Source: Streptomyces coffeae (lineage in GTDB: Bacteria > Actinomycetota > Actinomycetes > Streptomycetales > Streptomycetaceae). From it: a stretch of 64,000 nucleotides of DNA. The DNA lies in assembly GCF_016741875.1 (NCBI RefSeq), contig NZ_JAERRF010000031.1:31662-95661 (forward strand), written 5' to 3'. The position numbers and the translations under genes were made by a program. This document shows positions 35,132 to 44,557 of this stretch, one piece after another. Position 1 is the stretch's first letter. The number at the start of each line of letters is the position of its first letter. Below the pieces are notes generated by a model that had not been told where the DNA came from, did no database searches, and saw only the letters and a program-made list of their open reading frames with translations.

Positions 35132-36739
35132 ATGCCCAAGATTCAGCCGGAAGGTGAAGTACCGCCCGCCTCGGTGCCACCGCAGGGCAAGGCGGACCGG
35201 AAGCCGCGCAGCACCGGTGTGGTGATGCTGGCCCTGATGATCACGATGCTGCTCGCGATGCTCGACAACATGATCGTCGGCACCGCGATGCCCACGATCG
35301 TGGGAGACCTCGGCGGGCTCAACCACCTCTCCTGGGTGGTCACGGCCTATACGCTCGCGACCGCCGCCTCGACCCCCATCTGGGGCAAGCTCGGCGACAT
35401 GTACGGCCGCAAGGGCATCTTCCTCACCTCGATCGTGATCTTCCTGGTGGGTTCGGCGCTCTCCGGTCTGGCCCAGTCCATGGGGCAGCTGATCGGTTTC
35501 CGGGCGCTCCAGGGCCTCGGCGCGGGTGGTCTGGTGGTCGGCGTGATGGCGATCATCGGTGATCTGGTGCCGCCGCGGGAGCGCGGCAAGTACCAGGGCA
35601 TGATGGCCGCCGTGATGGGCGTCGCCATGATCGGCGGCCCGCTGGCCGGCGGTACCCTCACCGACCACCTCGGCTGGCGCTGGATCTTCTACATCAACCT
35701 GCCGCTCGGCGTGATCGCCCTGACCGCCGTGACCGCGGTGCTGCATCTGCCCAAGAAGCGGACCGAGGCGCGGATCGACTACACCGGGGCCGGGCTGCTG
35801 ACCGCCGGGATCACCGCGCTGGTGCTCATCACCACCTGGGGCGGCACCGAGTACGACTGGGTCTCGGCTCAGATCCTCGGGCTCGGCGTGGTCGCCGTCG
35901 CCTCCCTCGTCGCCTTCCTGTACGTCGAGCGGCGGGCGGCCGAACCGGTGCTTCCGCTGCATATCTTCCGCAGCCGCAACTTCTCGGTCATCACCTTCGT
36001 CGGCTTCCTGGTCGGTTTCGTGATGTTCGGCTCGCTCACCTTCCTGCCGCTGTACCAGCAGACCGTGCAGGGCGCCTCCGCCACCAACTCCGGGCTGCTG
36101 CTGCTCCCGATGCTGCTGACCATGCTGCTGGTCTCGCTGGTCGTGGGCCGGGTCACCACCGAGACCGGCAAGTACCGGATGTTCCCGATCGTGGGCGGGG
36201 TGCTGCTCACCGCCGGAATGGTGCTGCTGGGCACGATGGACACCGGCACCAGCCGGCTGACCACCGGTATCTACATGGCGGTGCTCGGCGCGGGCATGGG
36301 CTTCCTGATGCAGCTGACCATGCTGATCGCGCAGAACAGCGTGGAGATGAAGGACATGGGCGTCGGCTCCTCCTCGGCCACGCTCTTCCGTACCCTCGGT
36401 GGCTCCTTCGGTGTGGCGATTCTCGGGGTGCTCTTCACCCACCAGGTCCAGGACACCATGGTCGAGAAGGCCGGGGACAAGGGGAAGGCGATCACCTCCG
36501 GCGGCGCCCAGCTGGAGCCGTCCCAGCTCGACAAGCTGCCCGCCGGGATCAGGGACGCCTACGCCCACGCCGTCTCCGACGGCACCCACCAGGTCTTCCT
36601 GTGGGGCTCGCTGGCCGCCGCGGTCGCCTTCGCGGCCTCCTGGTTCATCAAGGAGCTGCCGCTGCGCGGCGCCGCGCCCAAGGCGGAGGACGGCGGCGCG
36701 GCCCCGGTCGAGCGGGCGCCGGTGGCCGAGACCGTCTGA
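35132..36739 (+). CDS. MFS multidrug exporter, DHA2 (EmrB/QacA) family
   Basis: 535 residues with about 14 membrane helices, the DHA2 number. Motif A (GKLGDMYGRKGIFL) lies between helices 2 and 3, and motif C-like glycines (MGVAMIGGPLAGG) in helix 5. The C-terminal tail is Ala/Glu-rich. The ATG at 35132 has GGAG 4 nt upstream; an in-frame ATG at 35123 would put its ribosome site too close. It probably exports drugs or an endogenous metabolite under control of the divergent TetR repressor. Confidence 0.92.
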   Translation: MPKIQPEGEVPPASVPPQGKADRKPRSTGVVMLALMITMLLAMLDNMIVGTAMPTIVGDLGGLNHLSWVVTAYTLATAASTPIWGKLGDMYGRKGIFLTSIVIFLVGSALSGLAQSMGQLIGFRALQGLGAGGLVVGVMAIIGDLVPPRERGKYQGMMAAVMGVAMIGGPLAGGTLTDHLGWRWIFYINLPLGVIALTAVTAVLHLPKKRTEARIDYTGAGLLTAGITALVLITTWGGTEYDWVSAQILGLGVVAVASLVAFLYVERRAAEPVLPLHIFRSRNFSVITFVGFLVGFVMFGSLTFLPLYQQTVQGASATNSGLLLLPMLLTMLLVSLVVGRVTTETGKYRMFPIVGGVLLTAGMVLLGTMDTGTSRLTTGIYMAVLGAGMGFLMQLTMLIAQNSVEMKDMGVGSSSATLFRTLGGSFGVAILGVLFTHQVQDTMVEKAGDKGKAITSGGAQLEPSQLDKLPAGIRDAYAHAVSDGTHQVFLWGSLAAAVAFAASWFIKELPLRGAAPKAEDGGAAPVERAPVAETV

Positions 36740-36851
36740 GCCGGACGCACTGTCCCAGCCGGGCTGTCCGGCGTCCCTCCCGTGCCCCTCTCCGGGCCGG
36801 GGGACGGCGCCGGGCAGCCCGCTGTCGGTGGGGCATGTCAGCATCGGAACC

Positions 36852-37316
36852 ATGGCGACCACACCGGGCGAGGCCCGGCTGGAGCATCTGCGGCGGCTGC
36901 GGCTCGCCAAGGACGTGATGGACCGTGACTGGGCCGAGCCCCTCGACCTGGACGCGGTGGCCGCCCACGCCGGGTACTCCCGCTATCACTTCCTCCGCGC
37001 CTTCAAGGCGGTCTACGGCTCCACCCCCGGCCAGTACCTGAGCCGCCGCCGGATCGAGCGGGCCGAGGAGCTGCTGCGCTCGGCCAATCTCTCCGTCACC
37101 GAGATCTGCACCCTCGTCGGCTTCAGCAGCCTGGGCACCTTCTCGTCCAGCTTCAAGAAGCAGACCGGGCTGACCCCGAGCGCCTACCGGCGAAAGCATG
37201 TCGGCCGGGGCGCGGCGCTGATACCGGGGTGCTACGCGATGCTCTGGAGCGGCGGCTTCCGGAGCGGTCCCGCGGGTGGTTCCGAGGACAGCAACTCTGA
37301 GGACAGCAACTCTTGA
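36852..37316 (+). CDS. AraC family regulator, short form
   Basis: 154 residues, little more than the two-HTH AraC DNA-binding domain (LDLDAVAAHAGYSRYHFLRA; the second helix pair in VTEICTLVGFSSLGTFSSSFKK). There is no N-terminal ligand domain. The last ten residues are a perfect coding duplication, EDSNS-EDSNS, from two 15-bp tandem units (37284-37313). The next gene is a glyoxalase-like protein; AraC plus VOC pairs are common in actinobacteria and the regulator probably controls it. The start at 36852 is preceded by GGAA. Confidence 0.88.
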   Translation: MATTPGEARLEHLRRLRLAKDVMDRDWAEPLDLDAVAAHAGYSRYHFLRAFKAVYGSTPGQYLSRRRIERAEELLRSANLSVTEICTLVGFSSLGTFSSSFKKQTGLTPSAYRRKHVGRGAALIPGCYAMLWSGGFRSGPAGGSEDSNSEDSNS

Positions 37317-37399
37317 GAAGCCCGTCGGGCGGCCCGGTGCCTACGGTGGCGATGACGCGGAAGCGTCCATCGAACCGGCCGTCGAGTGCGGAGGCAGCA

Positions 37400-37858
37400 A
37401 TGATCAAGGGAATGTCCATCGTCACCGTCTGGGTACTCGATCAGGACCGGGCGAAGGAGTTCTACACCGAGAAGCTGGGCTTCGAGGTCCGCACCGATAT
37501 GCGGATCGGCGGGGACGACGGGATGCGCTGGCTCACCGTCGGCGCCAAGGACCAGCCCGATGTGCAGCTCACCCTGATGGTGCCCGGCACCCCGGGGCTG
37601 GACCCGGAGTCGGCCGAGGCCGTGAAGAAGCTGGTCGCCAAGGGCGTGCTCGGCGCGGGCGTGCTCACCACCGACGACATCCACGGGGACTACGCGGCGC
37701 TCAAGGCCAAGGGCGTGGAGTTCCTCCAGGAGCCGCAGGAGCGCCCCTACGGCACCGAGGCGCTCTTCCGCGACGACTCCGGCAACTGGTTCTCGTTCAC
37801 CCAGCCCCGCGAGGAGCTGGACCTCAGCGTGCCCTGGGAGGGCTGCGCCGAGGAGTGA
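37400..37858 (+). CDS. VOC/glyoxalase family protein
   Basis: 152 residues. The N-terminus MIKGMSIVTVWVLDQDRAKEFYTEKLGFEV is the classic start of a vicinal-oxygen-chelate module (first 20: MIKGMSIVTVWVLDQDRAKE). The GNWFSFTQP segment near the C-terminus carries the second half. Metal ligands are only partly as in glyoxalase I, so it may be a resistance or binding protein. GGAGG lies about 5 nt before the ATG. It is probably co-regulated with the AraC gene just upstream. Confidence 0.9.
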   Translation: MIKGMSIVTVWVLDQDRAKEFYTEKLGFEVRTDMRIGGDDGMRWLTVGAKDQPDVQLTLMVPGTPGLDPESAEAVKKLVAKGVLGAGVLTTDDIHGDYAALKAKGVEFLQEPQERPYGTEALFRDDSGNWFSFTQPREELDLSVPWEGCAEE

Positions 37859-37864
37859 GGACGC

Positions 37865-39163
37865 TCAGTCCGGGACCTCGATGACGGGGAAGCTGCCGGT
37901 GTTGGTGGGCGCGGACTCCGGCAGCCACAGCACCGCCACCGCGCCGTCCTCGCCCTCGGCCGTCGGCTCCGCGTTCCGGAAGGTCAGCCGGGCGCCCAGC
38001 ACCCGCGCCTGGCCCGCGGCGATGGTCAGCCCCAGTCCATGGCCCTTGCCCGCCCGGTCCTTGCTGCCGGTGCGGAAGCGGCTCGGTCCGTCCTTCAGCA
38101 GTGCCTCCGGGAAGCCGGAGCCGTGGTCGCGCACGCGCAGCACCCGCCCTTCGACGGTCACCTCGAAGGGCGGTTTGCCGTGCCGGGCGGCGTTGGCGAG
38201 GAGATTGCCGAGGATCCGCTCCAGTCTGCGCGGATCGGTGGAGACATGGGCGTCACGCAGCACGGTGACCACCGCGTCCGGGGCCACCACCCGCACCCGG
38301 CGGGTGATGAACTCGGCCAGCTCGATCTCCTGGAGTTCGGCGCGCTCGGCGAAGCCGTCCAGCCGCGCCACCTCCAGGACGTCCTCGACCAGGGTGCGCA
38401 TCGCCTGTGCCCGGTCCCGGACCAGTTCGGTCGGGCGCCCCGGAGGCAGCAGTTCGGCGGCGGTGAGCAGTCCGGTGACCGGGGTGCGCAGCTCATGGGC
38501 GATATCGGCGGTGACCCGGCGCTCCGCCTCGAGCCGCTGCTGCAACGCCTCGGCCATGCCGTCGACGGCGCGGGCGAGATCGTCGGTCTCGTCGCGCACC
38601 CGGCCGCCGATCGCCTCCCGCACCCGCACCTCGGAGTCGCCCTCGGCCAGTTTGCGGGCCGCGGTGGCGGCCTTGCGCAGCCGACGGGAGAGTTGGTCGC
38701 CGATGAGCACCCCGAGCGCGATCCCGCCCAGTACCACCGACACCGAGCCCAGGATCAGCACCCGGTCCAGATCGTCGAGGACGGCGAAGCGGTCCTTGAA
38801 CTGGGTGTGCACCGACAGCACTTTGCCGTTCTGAAGCGGGACCGAGGCCCACACCTCGGGGGTGCCGGTGCCGGAGTCCTCCAGGTAGGTGGCGCGCTGA
38901 CCGCGCCAAGCCTCCTTCTTCAGCTGCTCGGGCAGTTCGGGGTCGTCCAGTTTGGCGCCGAATCCCAGCACCCGGGACTGCTCGTACCACCGCTGGGCGA
39001 CCTTCACCCGATCGTCCATCACATTGCGGCTGGTGTCGAGCATCGAGACCCGGGCCGCGTTGTGCACAACGAGGCTCAGCGCGACGGCGACGAGCGCGCT
39101 CACGGCGGCGATGGCCAGGCTGACCTTCCAGCGCAGTCCGGAGCGGAGTGCGAGCTTCACCAC
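37865..39163 (-). CDS. cseC: CseC, sensor kinase of the SigE system
   Basis: About 432 residues. There is a membrane helix near the start (KVSLAIAAVSALVAVALSLV), an extracellular sensor of about 90 residues, a second helix and a HAMP linker. The H-box is DIAHELRTPVTGLLTA, with N-box NLLANAARHG and G-boxes DHGSGF and GHGLGLTIA. Gene order identifies it as CseC, which senses cell-wall stress and phosphorylates CseB. Start: GTG 39163 overlaps the cseB stop slightly and has AAGGG 8 nt upstream; GTG 39196 would overlap by 29 bp, and GTG 39160 is also possible. Confidence 0.92.
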   Translation of the reverse strand: MVKLALRSGLRWKVSLAIAAVSALVAVALSLVVHNAARVSMLDTSRNVMDDRVKVAQRWYEQSRVLGFGAKLDDPELPEQLKKEAWRGQRATYLEDSGTGTPEVWASVPLQNGKVLSVHTQFKDRFAVLDDLDRVLILGSVSVVLGGIALGVLIGDQLSRRLRKAATAARKLAEGDSEVRVREAIGGRVRDETDDLARAVDGMAEALQQRLEAERRVTADIAHELRTPVTGLLTAAELLPPGRPTELVRDRAQAMRTLVEDVLEVARLDGFAERAELQEIELAEFITRRVRVVAPDAVVTVLRDAHVSTDPRRLERILGNLLANAARHGKPPFEVTVEGRVLRVRDHGSGFPEALLKDGPSRFRTGSKDRAGKGHGLGLTIAAGQARVLGARLTFRNAEPTAEGEDGAVAVLWLPESAPTNTGSFPVIEVPD

Positions 39164-39167
39164 CGGG

Positions 39168-39875
39168 TCAGCCCTTGAGCTTGTAGCCGAAGCCACGGAC
39201 CGTCTCGATACGGTCCTGGCCTATCTTGCCGCGCAGCCGCTGCACATGGACGTCCACCACCCGGGTGTCCCCGCCCCAGCCGTACTCCCAGACCCGCTCC
39301 AGCAGCTTGTCGCGGGAGAGCACGGTGCCCGGCGCGGAGGAGAACTCCAGCAGCAGCCGCATCTCGGTCGGGGTCAGCGCGACCTGCTCACCGCCCTTGC
39401 GGACCTCCATGCCCTCCGGGTCCACCTCCAGATCGCCGAACCGCAGCACTCCGCAGTCCGGTTCCTCCGGGCCGTCCTCCCCGCCCCGGCCGCCCGGGCC
39501 GCTGGCGTGGCCGAAGCGGCGCAGCACCGCCCGGATCCGGGCGACCAGCACCGCGCCGTCGAAAGGCTTGGTGACGTAGTCGTCGGCACCGGCCTCCAGG
39601 CCGAGCACCACGTCGATCGCGTCGGCACGGGCCGACAGCATGATCACGGGGACGGTGGACTCATCGCGGATCCGGCGGCACAGGCTCACGCCGTCCAGCC
39701 CGGGGACCATCACATCGAGCAGCGCGATATCGGGCCGGCGGGCGCGGAACTGCTCCAGTCCGGTCAGCCCGTCGGGCGCGGCGGTCACCAGAAAACCGTC
39801 GCGCTCCAGAGCGAGCTGGGTGGCCTCGCGAATGACATCGTCGTCCTCGACGAAGAGCACATGGGTTTCGGCCAC
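39168..39875 (-). CDS. cseB: CseB, response regulator of the SigE system
   Basis: 235 residues, OmpR family. The receiver has D54 (IALLDVMVPGLDG) and the switch Lys in VTKPF. A Gly/Glu-rich linker (about 122-138) precedes the winged helix (LTPTEMRLLLEFSSAPGTVL; VDVHVQRLRGKIG). CseB activates the sigE promoter when phosphorylated by CseC. The order sigE-cseA-cseB-cseC is as in S. coelicolor. Confidence 0.95.
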   Translation of the reverse strand: MAETHVLFVEDDDVIREATQLALERDGFLVTAAPDGLTGLEQFRARRPDIALLDVMVPGLDGVSLCRRIRDESTVPVIMLSARADAIDVVLGLEAGADDYVTKPFDGAVLVARIRAVLRRFGHASGPGGRGGEDGPEEPDCGVLRFGDLEVDPEGMEVRKGGEQVALTPTEMRLLLEFSSAPGTVLSRDKLLERVWEYGWGGDTRVVDVHVQRLRGKIGQDRIETVRGFGYKLKG

Positions 39876-39884
39876 AGCCTGGGG

Positions 39885-40583
39885 TCAGCCTTCCGTTCCG
39901 TCTGGTTCCGGGGTCGGTTCGTCCTTGGGCGTGCTGTAGTCCGTGTGCTTGCGGGTGACTTCCGCGAACTCCTGGAGCTGCCCGGACCAACGGTAGGTGA
40001 TGAGGTCCTCGCGCGAGGGACAGCAGACGGGATCCCCGGAGGAGTAGGAGAGCTGGGTGACCTGGAGTGTGCCCTTGGCGATGACGGCGTAGACGGGAGG
40101 CTTCTCATCCTGGAAGACGTTCTGGTACTTCTGCCCCACCTTGCGGTACACATACGAGCCGATGCCGAAGCCGTCGGTGCAGGACATGACGTTGATGACC
40201 AGATCGGGGGAGCCGGATCCGGTCAGTTTGCCCTTGGTGATGTCCAGCGGATAGCCATCGACCAGCGGTGTGCTCTTGGTGGCCTTCCGGCAGGGCTTGA
40301 GGTTCTCCTTCAGGTCCTCACTGACCTGGGAGTCCTCTTTGACCAGCCGGACGGGGTCGATCTTCTGCTGGGGGCTGGGCAGGGCCGAGGCACCGCCCGC
40401 CTGCTTGCCGGAGTCCGCGGCGGTCGACGTCCACTCGGTTTGCGCAGGGCCTTCCTTGCGCACCCCCTGGCTGCTCGTGCCGCAGCCGGCCAGCATCCAG
40501 CCTCCGGCGGCCGCGAGTCCTACGACCGCGCCGCCGGTGATCATTGCGCTCCTGAGGGGAGAGGCCCTGGTCAGGCCGCGCAC
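39885..40583 (-). CDS. cseA: CseA, lipoprotein negative modulator of SigE
   Basis: About 232 residues. The signal MRGLTRASPLRSAMITGG...MLAGC has an n-region with Arg, a hydrophobic core and a lipobox ending LAGC. The mature part is a soluble domain rich in Lys with three Cys residues. In S. coelicolor CseA is an extracytoplasmic lipoprotein that dampens sigE. I chose the GTG at 40583 for its charged n-region and AGGAAC upstream; it overlaps the sigE stop by 13 bp. An ATG at 40544 with a perfect AGGAG is the alternative and would leave no basic n-region. Confidence 0.85.
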   Translation of the reverse strand: MRGLTRASPLRSAMITGGAVVGLAAAGGWMLAGCGTSSQGVRKEGPAQTEWTSTAADSGKQAGGASALPSPQQKIDPVRLVKEDSQVSEDLKENLKPCRKATKSTPLVDGYPLDITKGKLTGSGSPDLVINVMSCTDGFGIGSYVYRKVGQKYQNVFQDEKPPVYAVIAKGTLQVTQLSYSSGDPVCCPSREDLITYRWSGQLQEFAEVTRKHTDYSTPKDEPTPEPDGTEG

Positions 40584-41182
40584 CGTTCCTGCTCCCGCTC
40601 GTGGCGGGCGCGGCGGAGCCGGGTGGGCTTGCGCACCGGGGCGGCAGCCTTGTCCTCCCCGCGGTGGCGACCGAGCGCACGGGCGTCCAGGTCGCGGCTC
40701 TCCAGCTCCTGCCGCAGCCGGGCCAGTGCCCGGTGCAGCGTGCTCTTGACCGTGCCGGTCGACATACCCAGCGCCTCCGCCGTCTCCTCTGTCGTCATCT
40801 GCTCCCAGTGTCGCAGCACTACGACACTGCGCTGCTTGGGAGCCAGAACTCCGAGGATGTCGATCAACAGGGCGCGGTCGGCGTGCTGCTCGGTGCCGTC
40901 CTCGACACTGGCCTCCGGCAGCTGCTCGGTGGGCACCTCGTCCAGCTTGCGGGCACGCCACCACTCGGTACGGGTGTTGATCATGACGCGTCGGAGGTAG
41001 GCGTCGGCGAGCGACTTGTCCGCTATGCCGTCCCAGCGTCCGTAGGTGCGCACCAGAGCCGTCTGGAGGAGGTCCTGCGCCTCGACGGGGTCGGGGACCA
41101 GCCGGCGGGCGCTGCGCAGCAGGGCGTCCTGCCGGTTCCGCACGTACTCTTCAAAATCCAGAACCTTGCCGCTGCCGGACAT
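40571..41182 (-). CDS. sigE: SigE, ECF sigma factor for cell-envelope stress
   Basis: 203 residues. Region 2 includes RSARRLVPDPVEAQDLLQTA and LRRVMINTRTEWWRARK; region 4 includes LAPKQRSVVVLRHWEQMTTE and GMSTGTVKSTLHRALARLR. The sequence is close to S. coelicolor SigE, with a longer basic C-terminal tail (residues about 170-203). It drives cell-wall maintenance genes. GGAGG lies 7 nt before the ATG. No anti-sigma gene is present, as expected because control is at transcription by CseBC. Confidence 0.95.
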   Translation of the reverse strand: MSGSGKVLDFEEYVRNRQDALLRSARRLVPDPVEAQDLLQTALVRTYGRWDGIADKSLADAYLRRVMINTRTEWWRARKLDEVPTEQLPEASVEDGTEQHADRALLIDILGVLAPKQRSVVVLRHWEQMTTEETAEALGMSTGTVKSTLHRALARLRQELESRDLDARALGRHRGEDKAAAPVRKPTRLRRARHEREQERCAA

Positions 41183-41408
41183 GTGCAGCCTCCATCCCGC
41201 GTGTTCCCCATCGGATGCGCTGGCGGTCGTCCAGCACGGGAAGGACGCTACGGAGGCGCTGTTGCGGCGCCATGTGCATCAGCACCTCGGCCAATGCACA
41301 GCTATCCATAGGTTGTGTAACAACGGAACCCGGAGCGACGGCGTGTCAGAACCGGGTCCGTACCGTGTCACAGCTCTGTCACAGAAGGGCTGTTGAGGGT
41401 GGGGCGGA

Positions 41409-42332
41409 TCACGTCAGCGGCAGCCGGTAGTACCCGCCCGCGAGCGGTTCGACGAGACCGTCGGCCACCAGACCGTCCAGCGCCCGGGCCCGTTGCACCG
41501 GTTCGTCCCACACCTGGTCCAGCGACGCCTGTGCAACCGGCGTGATCGCCTCCCGCAACACCGCCAACAGCTTGCCGCGCACCTGCCGGTCGGTCCCGGC
41601 GTAGGTCTGGCCGCGCCGCGGCGGGCCCTCGTGCTCCGGTGCCCCGGCCCCCTGCCAGGCACAGTGCGCCACGATCGGGCAGCGCACACAGGCGGGCGTA
41701 CGGGCCGTGCACACCAGCGCGCCCAGCTCCATCGTGGCGGCCGCCCAGCGGGCCGCGGTGTGCTCGTCGTCGGGCAGCAGGGTGCGGGCCAGCTTGCGTT
41801 CGGCGGCGGTGGTGGCGTTCGGCGGGTACTGCGTACCGGCGATGGCCCGCGCGAACACCCGCCGCACATTGGTGTCCAGGACCGCGTGGCGCTGTCCGTA
41901 CGCGAAGGACGCCACCGCCGCGGCCGTGTATTCGCCCACGCCCGGCAGCGCCAGCAGCTGCGCGTGGTCGGTCGGTACGTCGCCGCCGTGCCGCTCCCTT
42001 ATCGCGGCCGCGGCGCCGTGCAGCCGCAGGGCGCGGCGCGGATAGCCGAGCCGGCCCCAGGCGCGGACCGCCTCACCGGGCGGCTCGGCGGCCAGGTCGG
42101 CGGGGCGCGGCCAGCGGGCGAGCCACTGCTCGTACACCGGCAGCACCCGGCTCACCGGGGTCTGCTGAAGCATGAACTCGCTCACCATCACACCCCAGGC
42201 CCCCGCCTCCGGGCGGCGCCAGGGCAGATCGCGGGCGTGCGCGTCGAACCAGTCGATGACGGGCCGGTGGAGGGTGGCACCGTCGGTGGAGGTCGGGCTT
42301 ACGGCGGCCGGAAGGGCGGGATTGGCAGTCAT
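41409..42332 (-). CDS. mutY: MutY, A/G-specific adenine glycosylase
   Basis: 307 residues. It has a helix-hairpin-helix LPGVGEYTAAAVASFAY followed by the catalytic Asp in VLDTNVRR, and a [4Fe-4S] cluster loop C-x6-C-x2-C-x5-C (VCTARTPACVRCPIVAHC). The C-terminal NUDIX-like 8-oxoG recognition domain of long MutY proteins is reduced to a short winged piece, as in other actinobacteria. The enzyme removes A mispaired with 8-oxoguanine. The start at 42332 is preceded by AGGATC; the longer frame upstream has no family similarity. Confidence 0.92.
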   Translation of the reverse strand: MTANPALPAAVSPTSTDGATLHRPVIDWFDAHARDLPWRRPEAGAWGVMVSEFMLQQTPVSRVLPVYEQWLARWPRPADLAAEPPGEAVRAWGRLGYPRRALRLHGAAAAIRERHGGDVPTDHAQLLALPGVGEYTAAAVASFAYGQRHAVLDTNVRRVFARAIAGTQYPPNATTAAERKLARTLLPDDEHTAARWAAATMELGALVCTARTPACVRCPIVAHCAWQGAGAPEHEGPPRRGQTYAGTDRQVRGKLLAVLREAITPVAQASLDQVWDEPVQRARALDGLVADGLVEPLAGGYYRLPLT

Positions 42333-42571
42333 CACTGACGATCCTGGCATGCCGGGGCCCCCGACGGTGGCCGAGGGCGCGGGCGTTCGGGTCGAGCCGC
42401 GCCGCGCTGGTAAAAAATCGTGCAATCCGGGCGTCGTGGCGGGAACGGACGGCCGCTTGCCGTCCCGGGGTACGGCCCCGGATGGCGGATCCTGTCCGAT
42501 GATGAGAAAAGTAGGGGTTCGAGCGGTGATTATTGGCGGGTCGCGCTGCGGATCTCTCGTAGAGTTTCCGC

Positions 42572-43399
42572 GTGGGATCTCTGCGCAATCCGATCGGGCC
42601 GCTTCCCTCCTCCATCTACTGGCGGCGGAGGGCCGTTGCGCTGGCCCTTCTCGTCCTCCTCGTACTCCTTGTCATCTGGGCCTCCGACTGGGGCGGTTCG
42701 GGTGGCGGTGGACACGACGACGGCAAGCGACCGGGCGGCGGACCCGCGTCCACCATCACCCCCGGACCCACCTCCTCCACCCCGGTCAACAGCGAACGGC
42801 CGGGTGGGCGCGACGAGTCGGACGGCGGCGGCGGATCCGATGACCCCGGTTCCGGTGGCACCGACGACGAGGGCACGGACAGCGGTGGTACGGGCTCCGG
42901 TTCCGGCGGCAGCGGCTCCGGTGGTACCGGCGGCGGCATCGGCAGCGGCGACGGACGGACCCTCCCGGTCGGCTCCAGCCTGCCCGACTGCCGCCGCGGG
43001 GACATCGACCTGACGGTGCGCAGCGTCAAGGGCGAGAAGGTCAGGAACTCCTACGGGCCGGGTGAGAAGCCCACGTTCGAGATCGTCGTGAAGAACACCT
43101 CGAACAGCTCCTGCAAGGTCGACTTCGGCCGCGAGGCCGCCTCGTTGACCATCACCGACGCGGACAACGCGCACATCTGGGCCTCCGGCGACTGCCCGGA
43201 GGGCAGCGCCACCGCCCTGGTCGAGGTGCCGGGCTCCGGCGAGACCAAGCGCACCGTGGAGTGGGACCGCAAGCGCAGCGCCGAGCACTGCGCCACCCCG
43301 TCGGGGCGGGCGGCGGCCACGTCGGGCACCTACCTGGTGGAAGCGAAGCTGGACGGACTCGGCACCGCGCAGGTGTCGTTCGTCCTGAAGAAGGACTGA
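42572..43399 (+). CDS. Single-pass anchored extracellular protein
   Basis: 275 residues. A short cytoplasmic start, one membrane helix (RRAVALALLVLLVLLVIWAS, 19-38), then about 95 residues of Gly/Ser/Asp/Thr spacer (39-128). The C-terminal domain (130-275) has four Cys (CRRGD, CKVDF, CPEG, CATPSG) and an Ig-like beta pattern (KPTFEIVVKNTS, ETKRTVEW). It looks like a surface-exposed domain on a flexible stalk. Function unknown. GTG start; TAGAGT lies 6 nt upstream, probably leaderless. It is divergent from mutY and convergent with disA. Confidence 0.8.
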   Translation: MGSLRNPIGPLPSSIYWRRRAVALALLVLLVLLVIWASDWGGSGGGGHDDGKRPGGGPASTITPGPTSSTPVNSERPGGRDESDGGGGSDDPGSGGTDDEGTDSGGTGSGSGGSGSGGTGGGIGSGDGRTLPVGSSLPDCRRGDIDLTVRSVKGEKVRNSYGPGEKPTFEIVVKNTSNSSCKVDFGREAASLTITDADNAHIWASGDCPEGSATALVEVPGSGETKRTVEWDRKRSAEHCATPSGRAAATSGTYLVEAKLDGLGTAQVSFVLKKD

Positions 43400-43423
43400 C
43401 GCCCCGGGGAGGGGCCGGCGGTC

Positions 43424-43446
43424 AGGGGCCCTTCGGGGCCCCTTTC
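43424..43446. terminator. Bidirectional hairpin terminator
   Basis: AGGGGCC-CTTCGG-GGCCCCT followed by TTC, between the convergent anchored-protein gene and disA. Confidence 0.65.
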
Positions 43447-43450
43447 GCCG

Positions 43451-44557
43451 TCAGACGTAACGTTCCAGGATCGACGACTCGGCCAGCCGGGAGAGCCCCT
43501 CGCGGACCGAGCGCGCCCGCGCCTCGCCCACGCCGTCCACCATCTGGAGATCGTCCACGCTGGCGGCCAGCAGCTTCTGCAATCCGCCGAAGTGCTCCAC
43601 CAGCCGCTCGATGATGGCCCCCGGAAGCCGCGGCACCTTCGCCAGCAGCCGGAAGCCGCGCGGCGAGACCGCCGCGTCCAGCGTCTCGGGCGAGCCGCTG
43701 TACCCCAGCGCCCGTGCCACGATGGGCAGTTCGAGCAGCTCGGCATGGGTCAGCCGGTCCAGCTCGGCGAGCGCGTCGGCGACGGTGCGGGTGCGCTTGG
43801 CGGTCGGCTCGGGGACGTAGTCACGCACCACGAGCTCGCGCTCCGGCTCCACACCCGCGATCAGCTCGTCCAGCTGGAGGGAGAGCAGCCGCCCGTCGGT
43901 GCCGAGCTCGACCACGTACTCGGCGATCTCGGTGGCGATGCGCCGGACCATCTCAAGACGCTGTGCGACCGCGGTCACGTCCCGGACCGTGACCAGGTCC
44001 TCGATCTCCAGGGCGGAGAGGGTGCCCGCGACCTCGTCCAGCCGGAGCTTGTAGCGCTCCAGGGTGGCCAGCGCCTGGTTGGCGCGGGAGAGGATCGCCG
44101 CGGAGTCCTCCAGGACCCGCCGCTGCCCGTCCACATACAGCGCGATCAGCCGCATCGACTGGCTGACGGAGACCACCGGGAAGCCGGTCTGGATCGAGAC
44201 GCGCTGCGCGGTGCGGTGGCGGGTGCCGGTCTCCTCGGTGGGGATCGCCGCGTCCGGGACGAGCTGCACCCCCGCCCGCACGATCTTGGTGATGTCCTTG
44301 TCGAGGATCAGCGCGCCGTCCAGCTTGCACAGCTCGCGCAGCCGGGTCGCGGTGAACTCGACGTCGAGGACGAAGCCGCCGGTGCACAGCGACTCCACGG
44401 TGCGGTCCGTGCCGAGCACGATCAGCCCGCCCGTATTGCCGCGGAGCACCCGCTCCAGGCCGTCGCGCAGCGCCGTACCGGGCGCGACCGCGCTCAGGGA
44501 GGCGCGCATCAGACCGTCGGCTTTGCCGGGAGCCGAAGCCCGGTCGCCTGCTGCCAC
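43451..44557 (-). CDS. disA: DisA, diadenylate cyclase
   Basis: 368 residues. The N-terminal DAC domain has the catalytic DGA (80-82, KLDGALIL) and RHR (113-115, GTRHRTA). The middle helical spine and C-terminal helix-hairpin-helix (LQMVDGVGEARARSVREGL) bind branched DNA. It makes c-di-AMP from ATP; in Streptomyces it is the main source of the messenger. The GTG at 44557 has GGAGGAG about 5 nt upstream and gives the family start (MAAGDRASAPGK); the longer frame is rejected. The gene lies downstream of radA on the same strand, the usual order radA-disA. Confidence 0.95.
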   Translation of the reverse strand: MAAGDRASAPGKADGLMRASLSAVAPGTALRDGLERVLRGNTGGLIVLGTDRTVESLCTGGFVLDVEFTATRLRELCKLDGALILDKDITKIVRAGVQLVPDAAIPTEETGTRHRTAQRVSIQTGFPVVSVSQSMRLIALYVDGQRRVLEDSAAILSRANQALATLERYKLRLDEVAGTLSALEIEDLVTVRDVTAVAQRLEMVRRIATEIAEYVVELGTDGRLLSLQLDELIAGVEPERELVVRDYVPEPTAKRTRTVADALAELDRLTHAELLELPIVARALGYSGSPETLDAAVSPRGFRLLAKVPRLPGAIIERLVEHFGGLQKLLAASVDDLQMVDGVGEARARSVREGLSRLAESSILERYV

